DNA of 64,000 bases from an uncultured Oscillospiraceae bacterium (GTDB lineage: Bacteria > Bacillota > Clostridia > Oscillospirales > Oscillospiraceae), in NCBI GenBank assembly GCA_934573855.1, contig CAKTMF010000001.1, positions 186,001-250,000 of the forward strand, read 5' to 3'. The stretch's first letter is position 1; every line of letters begins with the position of its first letter. The notes under the pieces are model-generated. The model saw only the letters and a list, made by a program, of their open reading frames with translations. It was not told the origin of the DNA and did no database searches. Shown in pieces: positions 27,885 through 36,672 of the stretch. The translations under genes and the position numbers were made by a program.

Positions 27885-27914
27885 AAGAGAGACCCGGTTT
27901 TCCGGGTCTCTCTT
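27885..27914 (-). terminator. Terminator of the perR-rubrerythrin-rubredoxin cluster
   Basis: AAGAGAGACCCGG / CCGGGTCTCTCTT form a 13-bp stem with a TTTT loop. On the minus strand it is followed by TTTTGC. It lies 20 bases after the rubredoxin stop. Confidence 0.85.
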
Positions 27915-27934
27915 AAAGGTAAACGAAATAGGCG

Positions 27935-28069
27935 TTACTCCTCGGGGGAGAACTGGTCCTTGCCCACGCCGCAGAGGGGGCATTCAAAATCCTCGGGCAG
28001 GTCCTCGAACTTTATGCCGCTCTCTTCCTCGTCGTAGACCCAGCCGCAGACGTCGCATACATATTTCAC
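27935..28069 (-). CDS. Rubredoxin (44 residues)
   Basis: A GTG start at 28069, 10 bases after AGGAGG, opens a 44-residue protein with CDVCG near the start and CPLCG near residue 30, the two CxxCG knuckles that hold one iron in rubredoxins. GWVYD and DLPEDF(E)CP are also family hallmarks. It carries electrons to oxygen- or peroxide-reducing proteins, here most likely the reverse rubrerythrin encoded immediately upstream. It is shorter than the usual 52-54 residues but has all metal ligands. Confidence 0.93.
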   Translation of the reverse strand: MKYVCDVCGWVYDEEESGIKFEDLPEDFECPLCGVGKDQFSPEE

Positions 28070-28092
28070 TGTGCTTTATCCTCCTTTAGGTA

Positions 28093-28662
28093 TCACTTGC
28101 TGAAGTAGCGCTTGAGCAGACCCTCGAAGGCCTTGCCGTGTCTTGCCTCGTCGCGGGCCATTTCATGGACGGTGTCGTGGATGGCGTCGAGATTATACTG
28201 CTTTGCGAGCTTTGCCAGCTCGAACTTGCCGGCGGTGGCGCCGTTCTCGGCGTCGACGCGCATCTCGAGATTCTTTTTGGTGCTGTCGGTGACGACCTCG
28301 CCCAGCAGCTCCGCGAACTTCGCAGCATGCTCTGCCTCTTCAAGACCGGCCTTCTCCCAGTACATGCCGATCTCAGGATAACCCTCGCGGTGGGCGACGC
28401 GCGCCATGGCGAGATACATGCCGACCTCGCAGCACTCGCCCTCAAAATTCGCTCTGAGGCCGGAGATGATCTTTTCCTGAACGTCGGCGGGGACGTCCGC
28501 GCCGAACTGCTTGCCTACGCCGACGACATGCTCGGCGGCCCAGACCTTATCCTCGGCCTGAAGCTTGAACTTGGAGCCGGGGACCTTGCACTGGGGGCAG
28601 AATTCGGGGGGTTCCTCACCCTCGTGAACATAACCGCATACGGGGCATACCCATTTCTTCAT
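28093..28662 (-). CDS. Reverse rubrerythrin (NADH peroxidase type)
   Basis: In this 189-residue protein a rubredoxin-like domain (CPVCGYVHEG ... CPQCKVPG) comes first. The ferritin-like di-iron domain follows, with EGECCEVGMYL, EEAEHAAKF and DEARHGKAFEG supplying Glu/His ligands. The reversed order is typical of clostridial reverse rubrerythrins that reduce peroxide and oxygen with NADH. It lies between perR and the rubredoxin gene and is probably under PerR control. Confidence 0.93.
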   Translation of the reverse strand: MKKWVCPVCGYVHEGEEPPEFCPQCKVPGSKFKLQAEDKVWAAEHVVGVGKQFGADVPADVQEKIISGLRANFEGECCEVGMYLAMARVAHREGYPEIGMYWEKAGLEEAEHAAKFAELLGEVVTDSTKKNLEMRVDAENGATAGKFELAKLAKQYNLDAIHDTVHEMARDEARHGKAFEGLLKRYFSK

Positions 28663-28729
28663 AATAATTTCCTCCTATGTAATTTCTTTCATCAATTATA
28701 TATTTTCGCCGGTAATACCGGAGAAACGC

Positions 28730-29119
28730 TTATTCGCTGCGGCAGAGGCGGCAGAGACCGCTCACGGTGAGACTGAAGCACTCCGGCTCGTAGCCGGGTT
28801 CGTAGCGAAGCCGGGAAAAAAACTCCTCCATATCTGCGCTGTCAACGTCCATCACGCGCCGGCAGAGCCGACAGAAGCAGTGAACGTGCGGCTCGACACG
28901 CGCGTCGTACCGCGCCTGCCCGTCCACCGTGCATACCACGCGTACCAGCCCGTCCTTTTCGAGGACCTGGAGGTTTCGGTACACCGTCCCGAGGCTCAGC
29001 TCCGGAAAATCGGGCTTGAGCGTGGTGTAGACCGTCTCCGCGCTGGGGTGGGCGGTGGTGGCGCGCAGCATATCAAGAATGGCCTGACGCTTTTTGCTGT
29101 TGTTGTGCTTTTGTTCCAC
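28730..29119 (-). CDS. perR: PerR/Fur-family metal-dependent repressor
   Basis: This 129-residue Fur-family protein has a winged-helix N-terminus (HPSAETVYTTLKPDFPELSLGTVYRNLQVL), the dimer domain HVHCFCRLCRRVMDVD, and a C-terminal CRLC pair for structural zinc. It starts with GTG, with GGAG 8 bases upstream. A PerR-like box just ahead and the peroxide-defence genes downstream make PerR, rather than Fur or Zur, the best call. It likely represses its own operon until peroxide oxidises it. Confidence 0.85.
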   Translation of the reverse strand: MEQKHNNSKKRQAILDMLRATTAHPSAETVYTTLKPDFPELSLGTVYRNLQVLEKDGLVRVVCTVDGQARYDARVEPHVHCFCRLCRRVMDVDSADMEEFFSRLRYEPGYEPECFSLTVSGLCRLCRSE

Positions 29120-29135
29120 TGGCTTGCTCCAAAAT

Positions 29136-29190
29136 CAATAATGATTATCACTTCTGTTTTTATGATAGCACGGCTTTTCCGATTTGTAAA
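29136..29190 (-). promoter_or_regulatory. perR promoter with PerR-type box
   Basis: On the minus strand TTTACA and TATCAT are 17 bases apart (29162-29190). The 15-base near-palindrome TGATAATCATTATTG at 29136-29150 agrees with the PerR consensus TTATAATnATTATAA at all but about three positions. Its place just after the start point suits repression. Confidence 0.75.
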
Positions 29191-29211
29191 GAGGGAAAAT
29201 AAAAAATTTTT

Positions 29212-30285
29212 TTATTCGATAAGCTCCACGAGCGCGGGGGCAACGGATGAGGAAAAGAGCCGCGCTGCCGCGAGCGCTTCCTGAAGCGTGTTGCCGCTGC
29301 TGCCGACCTCCACGATGAGCGAGCCGGTGGTCAGGTGCTGGTTATAGCGCTGCTGCACCAGCTGCACGGGCCGCATGAGCGTGGGGTACTGGTCGTTCAC
29401 CGCCTTCTGCATGTACAGCGCGAGAGCGAGGTTCCTGCGCCAGTGCGGGTGGGCGAGTCCGCTGTCGTCCGTCCCCACCAGCAGCATGACCTGCGAGGCG
29501 CAGGTGCCGGATTCCTCGGCCATGGTCTTGTATACTACGTCGCCCGAGCCGAGAGCGTCCCTGTGTACGTCAAGAACTATAGCGATGGTCGGGTACTCGC
29601 GCAGATACTCCTCCACGGCGAGACCGGAGCGGTTATACGAGCCGGTGTAGCTTGGATAGTCGTATATGCCCCTGTCGTGGATGACGTTCAGCCCCGCCGC
29701 CTGAAAAAGCGCCGTCAGCTCGTCTCCGACACGGACGATGTTGTACTCGGTGTCCTCGGTGCGGAAGCTGTCGCTGGCCTCGTAGCGGTCAAGCCCCGCA
29801 GGCGTGTAGGCCTCGCTCGAGTGGGTGTGGATGATGAGGACCTGCGGCCCGTCGGCGCTGAGGGTAAGCCCCGGTCCCGCGAGCGCGGCGGAGGCCGTGT
29901 CCACCTCGTAGCCGGTCATGTTTTTTATGGTAAGGCCGCCGGATATGGTCGTTTCCAGCGCCTCGTCGGCGCGGCTGTCGATAACTATGGGGACGGGGGC
30001 GGGCGCGTCCTCATCCTCCGGCGCCGAGAGCGGCAGGGGAGTATCGTCCTCTTCAACTGCGGCGGGAGCCTCATCGGTCTCCGCGAGGCAGCTCTCGGTC
30101 TCGGGCGTAGGAGCGGGCGTTTCATCAGGGCCGCTGTCACTCAGGGAGGAGTAGCTGACGTTCCTCATCCGCGCCGCCTCTATTTCCGAGCGGGTCTTGT
30201 CCCCCAGACGCTCGTAGGCGCTCCCGGAGAGAAGGTAAATGCTCAGCGCCGTCATTATAAGCGCCGCGATAAGCTTTGTCCTCAT
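29212..30285 (-). CDS. spoIIP: Stage II sporulation protein P
   Basis: The 357-residue protein has an N-terminal membrane anchor and a long Pro/Glu-rich linker. The SpoIIP amidase/endopeptidase domain includes VLIIHTHSSEAYTP, VLDVHRDA and the C-terminal SLIVEVGSSGNTLQEA. SpoIIP trims peptidoglycan with SpoIID during engulfment of the forespore. This is the main evidence that the host forms spores. A GAGGTG site precedes the ATG. Confidence 0.94.
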   Translation of the reverse strand: MRTKLIAALIMTALSIYLLSGSAYERLGDKTRSEIEAARMRNVSYSSLSDSGPDETPAPTPETESCLAETDEAPAAVEEDDTPLPLSAPEDEDAPAPVPIVIDSRADEALETTISGGLTIKNMTGYEVDTASAALAGPGLTLSADGPQVLIIHTHSSEAYTPAGLDRYEASDSFRTEDTEYNIVRVGDELTALFQAAGLNVIHDRGIYDYPSYTGSYNRSGLAVEEYLREYPTIAIVLDVHRDALGSGDVVYKTMAEESGTCASQVMLLVGTDDSGLAHPHWRRNLALALYMQKAVNDQYPTLMRPVQLVQQRYNQHLTTGSLIVEVGSSGNTLQEALAAARLFSSSVAPALVELIE

Positions 30286-30396
30286 GCCATCACCTCAACA
30301 TAAACTATGTCCCGGATGAGCAAAATAGTCCTGCCTTGAAAAAGGGAAAAAAGCGTGATATATTACGTCTATATGAAAGAGAAAGGAATGAACATC

Positions 30397-30654
30397 ATGA
30401 AATATACATTCAAGCCCAAGGGCGTCTGCTCCCAGCTTATGGAGATCGAGACCGACGGCAGCACCGTTTCCTCCGTAAAGGTCACCGGGGGCTGCTCCGG
30501 CAATCTTCAGGGTATAAGCGCGCTGGTGAAGGGCATGGACATCGACGAGGCCATAAAGCGCATGGAAGGCATACGCTGCGGCTTCAAGAACACCTCCTGC
30601 CCCGACCAGCTCGCTCAGGCGCTCAAGCATATCAAGGATGAGGAAGAGAACTGA
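30397..30654 (+). CDS. TSCPD-domain protein (TIGR03905 type)
   Basis: This 85-residue protein is named for its TSCPDQLAQAL motif at the C-terminal end, preceded by GGCSGNLQGIS. The same domain forms the tail of some ribonucleotide reductases. The start at 30397 is chosen because AAAGGA sits about 10 bases upstream and the family begins MKYTFKPKGVCS. The role is unknown, possibly binding to nucleotide-metabolism enzymes. The following gene overlaps its end. Confidence 0.85.
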   Translation: MKYTFKPKGVCSQLMEIETDGSTVSSVKVTGGCSGNLQGISALVKGMDIDEAIKRMEGIRCGFKNTSCPDQLAQALKHIKDEEEN

Positions 30655-31609
30655 CGGCGATCCGGCCGCAAACTTTCTGCGGTCCGCCGCGCTCATCTGC
30701 CTGATCGTCTGCCTCGCGCTCGTGACCGGGTGCGCCGCCTCCCCGTCGGAGCCGCTCTCCGGAGGCTCCGTACAGACGCCGGAGGAGACCGCCGCGCCGC
30801 CGGCGGAGGACGCTGAACCGGAAACGCATGTTGAGCTGCCGTACCCAGAGATACGGATATATCTCGATTCGCTTTTGTGGGACAGGGGCTTCGTGCGCGG
30901 CGAAACGGCGTATCTGCCGCTGAGCCTTTTTTGCCGTGAGCTGAATATGGAGCCGCTGTGCGTAATGACGGACGGTGTGCTGACGGTGCAGGCCCATTCG
31001 CTGGAACTGAGCGCAGGGGCCGGGGACGAGTATATGACGGTCAACGGCCGCTATATCTTCACTCCCGGCGGCTTCGTCATGGTCGGGGATGAGCCTTATA
31101 TCCCGGCCGAAGCGGCGGAGGCCATATTCAATGTTAAGATAACGGCGGCGGAGGATATGAGCCGTCTTGATCTCGACATGGACGGCGCGGGCGTCATCAC
31201 CGGCGGGGAGCGGTACTATACCCTCAATTTCGACAGTGCAGATGTTTTCTGGCTCTCGCGCATAATCTTTGCCGAGGCCACGGGACAGCCGCTCGCCGGG
31301 CGTATCGCCGTCGGCAACGTGGTGCTCAACCGCGTGGCGCACGAGGAGTACCCCGACTCCATCCATGAGGTCATTTTTGATACCAAGGGCGGGGTGCAGT
31401 TCGACACCACGCTCTCCAACGCCGTACTCAACGAGGCGGACGAGCTGTCGGTCATCGCGGCGTATATGGCGCTCGACGGCGTGAACACCGCCGGGAACAG
31501 CCTCTTTTTCGTGAACCCGGCAAAGGGTGACGACAGCTGGTTCCGCGCGGCGCTTGAGCATGTGGCGACCATCGGCGACCACGACTTCTATACCATCAAG
31601 GGAGCATGA
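30638..31609 (+). CDS. SleB-type cell-wall hydrolase with copper-amine-oxidase-like N-domain
   Basis: The 323-residue protein has a signal peptide with lipobox-like VTGC near residue 32, then a linker. Next is a small domain like the copper-amine-oxidase N-terminal fold (LPLSLFCRELN ... YIPAEAAEAIFNVKI). The Hydrolase_2/SleB catalytic domain starts at WLSRIIFAEATGQPLAGRIAVGNVVLNRV with its conserved Glu. Such enzymes are lytic transglycosylases acting in germination or cell-wall turnover. It overlaps the TSCPD gene and, by ATGA, rsmG. Confidence 0.88.
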   Translation: MRKRTDGDPAANFLRSAALICLIVCLALVTGCAASPSEPLSGGSVQTPEETAAPPAEDAEPETHVELPYPEIRIYLDSLLWDRGFVRGETAYLPLSLFCRELNMEPLCVMTDGVLTVQAHSLELSAGAGDEYMTVNGRYIFTPGGFVMVGDEPYIPAEAAEAIFNVKITAAEDMSRLDLDMDGAGVITGGERYYTLNFDSADVFWLSRIIFAEATGQPLAGRIAVGNVVLNRVAHEEYPDSIHEVIFDTKGGVQFDTTLSNAVLNEADELSVIAAYMALDGVNTAGNSLFFVNPAKGDDSWFRAALEHVATIGDHDFYTIKGA

Positions 31610-32319
31610 GCATGGAGCTTGAAAACGTGCTGGCCTCCGGCTTCGAGGCGCTGGGCGTCACGCCCGACGCGGAGGCCGCGAGCCGCTACAGGATATATTT
31701 TGAATATCTCGAGGAGATGAACGCCGTCATGAATCTCACCGCCATTAGCGGCGAGACGGACGTCGCGCGCCTGCATTTCCTTGACAGTGCGGCGTTGCTG
31801 ACCCTGCCTGAGTTTGAAGGCGGGAGGGTGATAGACGTCGGCACGGGAGCGGGCTTTCCGGGGCTTGCGCTGAAGATAGCGCGCCCGGAGCTTGAACTCA
31901 CGCTGCTCGACAGCCTTGATAAGCGCATAAACTTCCTCAGGAATACCTGCGAACGGCTGGGCTTCGACGACGTGGAGTGTATCCACGCGCGGGCCGAGGA
32001 GGCCCCCGCGGCCTACCGGGGCGCGTTCGACACCGTCACCTCGCGCGCCGTGGCAAGGCTCGCCCTCCTGTGCGAGCTGTGTATCCCGCTGGTGAAAAAG
32101 GGCGGGGCATTCATCGCCATGAAGGGACCGGACTGCGGCGAGGAGGTGCGTGAGGCGAAGCGCGGTATCGCCATGCTCGGCGGCAGGCTCGAGCGTGTGG
32201 CCGACTACACCGTCCCCGGTACGGATATCACCCACAGCGCCGTCATCATCCGCAAGGTGAACGACACGCTGCCTAAATACCCCCGCCGCTGGGCGCAGAT
32301 AAAAAAGCAGCCGCTGTAA
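31606..32319 (+). CDS. rsmG: 16S rRNA (guanine-527-N7)-methyltransferase
   Basis: RsmG, 237 residues. The SAM-binding motif VIDVGTGAGFPGLALKI and the preceding MNLTAISGETDVARLHFLDS are diagnostic. It methylates G527 of 16S rRNA; loss gives low-level streptomycin resistance. It is translationally coupled to the SleB-like gene and followed by a strong terminator. It is not next to mnmG/gidA as in many genomes. Confidence 0.96.
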   Translation: MSMELENVLASGFEALGVTPDAEAASRYRIYFEYLEEMNAVMNLTAISGETDVARLHFLDSAALLTLPEFEGGRVIDVGTGAGFPGLALKIARPELELTLLDSLDKRINFLRNTCERLGFDDVECIHARAEEAPAAYRGAFDTVTSRAVARLALLCELCIPLVKKGGAFIAMKGPDCGEEVREAKRGIAMLGGRLERVADYTVPGTDITHSAVIIRKVNDTLPKYPRRWAQIKKQPL

Positions 32320-32351
32320 TTGGGAGCACCGGCGTGACCGGTAATTGAACG

Positions 32352-32384
32352 AAAAAGGACTTCGGTTTTTCCGAAGTCCTTTTT
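32352..32384. terminator. Bidirectional terminator between rsmG and plsY
   Basis: AAAAAGGACTTCGG / CCGAAGTCCTTTTT, a 14-bp stem with a five-T loop. Confidence 0.9.
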
Positions 32385-32410
32385 GTGATATTTGTGATAT
32401 TTGGGGGCGT

Positions 32411-33022
32411 TTAGTTCGTCTTGGGTTCGTTGGGGGCCGGCTTTGCCGCCTTGAAATCCGGCTCGGTGCCTTTGATCACGCGTCTTAGGTTATTGCGGTG
32501 CTGCACGAGTACGATGAGCGCACTGACTATGGCCAGCACCATGCGCGCCCTGCCAACGCCGAGGAGCCACGACGACGCGACGATCGCGACCGCGCCCGAG
32601 CATGACCCGAGGGAGACCTTTTTCGTGAGAAACGACACGATGAGGAACGCCGCAACTGTACACAGCCCCACGCGCCAGTCGATCATCAGGGCGACTATAC
32701 CGCCGACGGCGACGCCCTTTCCGCCGTGAAAGCCGTGAAAAACGGGAAAGCAATGCCCGAGCATGCACGAGATACCGCCCGCGGCAAAGCCCGCCTCGGC
32801 GCAGAGCAGGTAGCCCAGCCATATCGCCGCGACGGACTTGAGCATATCGCCCATCAGCGTGAAGATCGCGGATCTCATCCCGTAAATGCGGGCCATGTTG
32901 GTGGCTCCGGGGTTGCCGCTGCCGTGGTCGCGCACATCCCCGCCTAAAAGCTTCGAGGTGAATATCGCCATGTTCAGCGAACCGAGCATATATCCCGCAA
33001 CGATTATTATAAGGTATTTCAT
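32411..33022 (-). CDS. plsY: Acyl-phosphate:glycerol-3-phosphate acyltransferase
   Basis: PlsY, 203 residues, is an integral membrane enzyme that makes lysophosphatidic acid from acyl-phosphate, the first step of phospholipid synthesis. The three conserved loops are visible: GSGNPGATNMAR, GHCFPVFHGFHGGKGVA, and VQHRNNLRRVIKG near the C-terminus. The C-terminal tail is slightly longer than usual. It appears monocistronic. Confidence 0.96.
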   Translation of the reverse strand: MKYLIIIVAGYMLGSLNMAIFTSKLLGGDVRDHGSGNPGATNMARIYGMRSAIFTLMGDMLKSVAAIWLGYLLCAEAGFAAGGISCMLGHCFPVFHGFHGGKGVAVGGIVALMIDWRVGLCTVAAFLIVSFLTKKVSLGSCSGAVAIVASSWLLGVGRARMVLAIVSALIVLVQHRNNLRRVIKGTEPDFKAAKPAPNEPKTN

Positions 33023-33120
33023 AGCCGCTTCCAGTCCAAAATGATACTACAAAAATTTCAATTAATTATATCGCCGCCTGCATGAAATTGCAATACGGAT
33101 ATGGACGATTTTACAGACAA

Positions 33121-33750
33121 TTAAAAAATGTTCCAAGGGAATTTTGTCGGCGGCTCGGCGGAGAAACGCATTTTCTCACCTGTGCCGGGATGGGTAAAGG
33201 ATATCATCGCCGACCAGAGCGCGATGTCGCACCCGTCGTCAATGGTGCTGTATTTCCTGTCGCCGACCAGCGGGAGGGAGCGGGAGGAGAACTGGCAGCG
33301 TATCTGATGGGTCCTCCCGGTGTGCAGCCGGATACGCACGAGACTCATCGCGCCGGAGCGCGCGAGCGTGACGTAGGAGAGCCGCGCCTCCTGCACGCCC
33401 TTTGCCGGGGCGGGGGCTACATAGGTCTTGCGCTCAGCCTTATCGCGCGCGAGGAGGTCGCGCATTTCGCCCGCGTCATCCGTGCTGCCGTGAACGACCG
33501 CCAGATATTCCTTGTCAAAGCCGCCCTCTCTTATCTGGCGGCTCAGCTCCGAGGCGGCGGAGGCGCTGCGCGCGAGGACCATGAGTCCGCTCACCACGCG
33601 GTCGAGCCGGTGTACGGTGCGCACGTCCGCGCCATCGTCGCGCAGCGCCTCGCGCACAAGTCCGGGCAGGCCTCCCGGCTCGTCGGTGGAGAGTACGCCC
33701 GCGGGCTTTATGCACACAAGTATGTCGCTGTCGGAGTACAGAATGTCCAT
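33121..33750 (-). CDS. RluA-family pseudouridine synthase
   Basis: The 209-residue product starts at 33750 (MDILYSD), which has GAGGT 7 bases upstream; the longer frame adds 17 unsupported residues. VHRLDRVVSGLMVLAR contains the catalytic Asp of the RluA/RluC/RluD family, and LHTGRTHQIRCQF is the second conserved motif. It lacks an S4 domain. It converts a uridine in rRNA or tRNA to pseudouridine; which one cannot be told. Confidence 0.92.
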   Translation of the reverse strand: MDILYSDSDILVCIKPAGVLSTDEPGGLPGLVREALRDDGADVRTVHRLDRVVSGLMVLARSASAASELSRQIREGGFDKEYLAVVHGSTDDAGEMRDLLARDKAERKTYVAPAPAKGVQEARLSYVTLARSGAMSLVRIRLHTGRTHQIRCQFSSRSLPLVGDRKYSTIDDGCDIALWSAMISFTHPGTGEKMRFSAEPPTKFPWNIF

Positions 33751-33852
33751 AGATATACCTCGTTTCACGGGACATTTTAGCACATATCCACCGCTTTTCA
33801 AACAGCGTTTTTTGTGCTATGATGAAACGAACAGGTTTTTTGAGGTAAAGCG

Positions 33853-35010
33853 ATGGAAAAGCAGGAAAAAACGTGTAAATATTTCAGAAAATGCGGCGGC
33901 TGCCAGCTGTGGAACATGAGCTATGAGGAGCAGCTCCGCCATAAGCAGGGGAAGCTTATCGCCCTTCTGGGCGAGTTCGGCCACGTTGAGGACATCATCG
34001 GCATGGAGGAGCCGCTGCGCTACCGGGCAAAGGTCTGCGCGGCCTTCGGACTTGACGGGCGGCGCAATGTCGTCTCCGGCATTTACCAGCCGGGGAGCCA
34101 TGAGATCGTCCCCGTGGACGACTGCCTCATCGAGGACGCCGTCGCCGACAGGATAATCGTCGATATCCGCAATATGCTCCGCCCGTTCAAAATACAGGTC
34201 TTTGACGAGCGCAGCGGCAGCGGCTGGCTTCGCCATGTGCTGGTGCGCCGGGGCTTCAGGACCGGTCAGGTGCTGGTGGTGCTTGTCGCGGTCTCGCCGA
34301 TCTTCAAGCTGCAAAAGCCCTTTGTGAACGAGCTTCTCGAAAAGCACCCCGAGATAACGAGCATAGTCCTCAACATAAACGACCGCTTCGGCCCCGTGGT
34401 GCTGGGGACGAGGGAGAAGGTCATATACGGCGCGGGGTACATCGAGGACGAGATATGCGGCAGCCGCTTTCGTATCTCGCCGCGCTCGTTCTGCCAGGTG
34501 AACCCGGCGCAGACGGAGATACTCTACAATAAGGCGATGGAGCTTGCCGCCATACGCCCGGCGGACACGGTGCTGGACGCGTACTGCGGTATCGGCACCA
34601 TTGCCCTCACCGCCGCGAAGAGCGCAAAGCAGGTCATCGGCGTCGAGATAAACAAGGACGCCGTCAGGGACGCCATCGTGAACGCAAGGCTCAACGGCGC
34701 GAAGAACTGCTGGTTCACGGCGGACGACGCGGGCAAATACATGGAACGCATGGCGGCGGACGGAGTGACGCCGGACGCGGTGTTCATGGATCCTCCCCGG
34801 CAGGGGGCGGACATGAATTTCCTCGGTTCGCTCGTGAAGTCCGCACCGGGACGCGTGGTGTACATCTCCTGCGGACCGGAGAGCCTCAGGCGCGACCTCG
34901 GCGTACTCACCGCGCATGGTTACGCTGTCAGACGCATACAGCCGGTCGACATGTTCCCGTACACCTCGCATATCGAGACGGTCGTTCTGATGGAAAAGAA
35001 AAAGAAATGA
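33853..35010 (+). CDS. 23S rRNA (uracil-5-)-methyltransferase, RlmD/RumA type
   Basis: This 385-residue methyltransferase has an Fe-S motif CKYFRKCGGCQ at residues 8-18 with a further Cys in DDCL. The SAM-binding VLDAYCGIGTIALTAA, MDPPRQGAD and the nucleophile VYISCGPESLRRD are present. The TRAM domain of longer relatives is absent, so it starts directly at the Fe-S motif. It forms 5-methyluridine in 23S rRNA. Two GNAT genes follow closely. Confidence 0.92.
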   Translation: MEKQEKTCKYFRKCGGCQLWNMSYEEQLRHKQGKLIALLGEFGHVEDIIGMEEPLRYRAKVCAAFGLDGRRNVVSGIYQPGSHEIVPVDDCLIEDAVADRIIVDIRNMLRPFKIQVFDERSGSGWLRHVLVRRGFRTGQVLVVLVAVSPIFKLQKPFVNELLEKHPEITSIVLNINDRFGPVVLGTREKVIYGAGYIEDEICGSRFRISPRSFCQVNPAQTEILYNKAMELAAIRPADTVLDAYCGIGTIALTAAKSAKQVIGVEINKDAVRDAIVNARLNGAKNCWFTADDAGKYMERMAADGVTPDAVFMDPPRQGADMNFLGSLVKSAPGRVVYISCGPESLRRDLGVLTAHGYAVRRIQPVDMFPYTSHIETVVLMEKKKK

Positions 35011-35019
35011 GGAAACGGC

Positions 35020-36081
35020 ATGATCTTCAGAAAAGCGGCGCCTGAGGATATCGACGCGATAGAGGAGCTGTACGCGGCCTCATGCGTCTACCTTGAGGAG
35101 CATATCAACTACCCGAAATGGAAAAAGGATATATACCCCAACCGCGAGACCGCGGAGACGGGCGTCATGACCGGGACGCAGTATGTCTGCCTCTCCGGCG
35201 GGAGACTTGCCGGAGCCGTCAGGCTCAGCCATGAGCCGGAGGCGGGCTACGCCGGCGCGCCGTGGAAAACGCCGGACGATTATTCAGGGATATTTGTGAT
35301 CTATACCCTCGCCGTACACCCGGACTTTTACGGACGTGGCGTGGGGCGCTTCATGCTCGCGGAGGCCGAGCGTATCGCCCGCGAGAGCGGCGGCATAAGC
35401 ATACGGCTGGACGCGGTGGCGGGGAACATACCCGCCGAAAGGCTGTACCGCGGCGCGGGATACGTGCTTATCGCGGAGAAGAGCCTCGGCTACGAGGAGC
35501 TTGGCCTGCCGCTTTTTGCGCTGTTTGAAAAGGTCCTGCGGCGGGAGAACGGGTCGGCGGAGAACGAGGGGACAGAGCATATGGAGACCGAACGGCTGCT
35601 GCTCCGCCCATTCCGTGAGACGGACGCTGCGCAGATGCATGAGCTTTTCAGCGACGCCGAGGCAATGCGTCTCGTGGGCATGCTGCCCGCATTTGAGAGC
35701 GTGAGTCGGAGCGAGGAGCGGATAAGACGCTGGAGCGGACACGGCAGCCGTCTTGCCGTCACGCTAAGGGAGAGCGGCGCCGTCATCGGCTATATCGCCG
35801 TGAACCGTGACTCCGAGGACGGGAGAGACGACACCCGCGAGCTGGGCTTTGCCCTCACGGCGGAATACAGAGGCCGGGGCTATATGCTCGAGGCGGTGAA
35901 CGCGGTGGTAAACGAGCTGAAAAAAGAAGGGGTGCGCCATGTCTGGGCGTGCTGCTTCGAGGAAAACGCGTCTTCCGAGAGGCTCATCAGGCGCGCGGGC
36001 TTTACGTTCAGGCAGAAGGGGAGCTACGACGCTCCGAACGACAGGACCTACACGTCGCTGGAGTTCTGCATGGACCTGTGA
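35020..36081 (+). CDS. Tandem GNAT acetyltransferase (two domains)
   Basis: The product is 353 residues with two N-acetyltransferase domains. The first (to about 175) has VHPDFYGRGVGRFML as the acetyl-CoA loop. The second (from about 190, METERLLLRPF) is of the RimJ/RimL type with TAEYRGRGYMLEA. A methionine and a possible ribosome site at the domain border hint at a fusion of two once separate genes. The substrates are unknown. Confidence 0.88.
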   Translation: MIFRKAAPEDIDAIEELYAASCVYLEEHINYPKWKKDIYPNRETAETGVMTGTQYVCLSGGRLAGAVRLSHEPEAGYAGAPWKTPDDYSGIFVIYTLAVHPDFYGRGVGRFMLAEAERIARESGGISIRLDAVAGNIPAERLYRGAGYVLIAEKSLGYEELGLPLFALFEKVLRRENGSAENEGTEHMETERLLLRPFRETDAAQMHELFSDAEAMRLVGMLPAFESVSRSEERIRRWSGHGSRLAVTLRESGAVIGYIAVNRDSEDGRDDTRELGFALTAEYRGRGYMLEAVNAVVNELKKEGVRHVWACCFEENASSERLIRRAGFTFRQKGSYDAPNDRTYTSLEFCMDL

Positions 36082-36099
36082 AAAAAGAGGAGAAGAGAC

Positions 36100-36672
36100 A
36101 TGGAGCATAAGGGAACGAAAATTATCGAGACCGGGAGACTGACGCTCCGTCCCGTCAGAGAAGCGGACGCGGAGGCAGGCTACAGGAACTGGTGCGGCGA
36201 CAGCCGTGTGACGGAATTTCTCATGTGGCCGACGCACGAGAACTCCGGCGTGACACGTCAGGTGTTCAGGAGCTGGGAAAATTCCTACTCCGACCCGGCG
36301 TTCTATCAGTGGGCCATCGTCCCCAAAGAGCTGGGCGAGCCTATCGGCACGATCAGCGTGGTGCATACCGTGCCGGGGATAGAAATGATGAGCATGGGCT
36401 ACTGCATAGGCTGCCGGTGGTGGCACAGGGGGATAACGAGCGAGGCTCTCGCGGCGGTCATCGATTTCCTCTTCGGCGAGGTGGGCGTGAACCGTATCGA
36501 GGCGAGGCATGACCCCGCAAACCCACACTCCGGTGATGTTATGAGGAAGTGCGGCATGACCTGTGAGGGGACCCTCCGTCAGGCGGCGCTGAGCAACAGG
36601 GGCGTGACGGATGTGTGCGTTTACAGTATCCTGCGCTCGGAATGGAAGGATAAAAAGCGAGGTAATTTATGA
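36100..36672 (+). CDS. RimJ/RimL-type GNAT acetyltransferase
   Basis: The 190-residue protein has ETGRLTLRPVREADAE at the start, IGCRWWHRGITSEALAAV as the acetyl-CoA site and RIEARHDPANPHSGDVMRKCGM, the typical ribosomal-protein-alanine-acetyltransferase-like pattern. It is the third GNAT domain in a row. Its stop overlaps the MFS gene by four bases. The acceptor is unknown. Confidence 0.9.
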   Translation: MEHKGTKIIETGRLTLRPVREADAEAGYRNWCGDSRVTEFLMWPTHENSGVTRQVFRSWENSYSDPAFYQWAIVPKELGEPIGTISVVHTVPGIEMMSMGYCIGCRWWHRGITSEALAAVIDFLFGEVGVNRIEARHDPANPHSGDVMRKCGMTCEGTLRQAALSNRGVTDVCVYSILRSEWKDKKRGNL

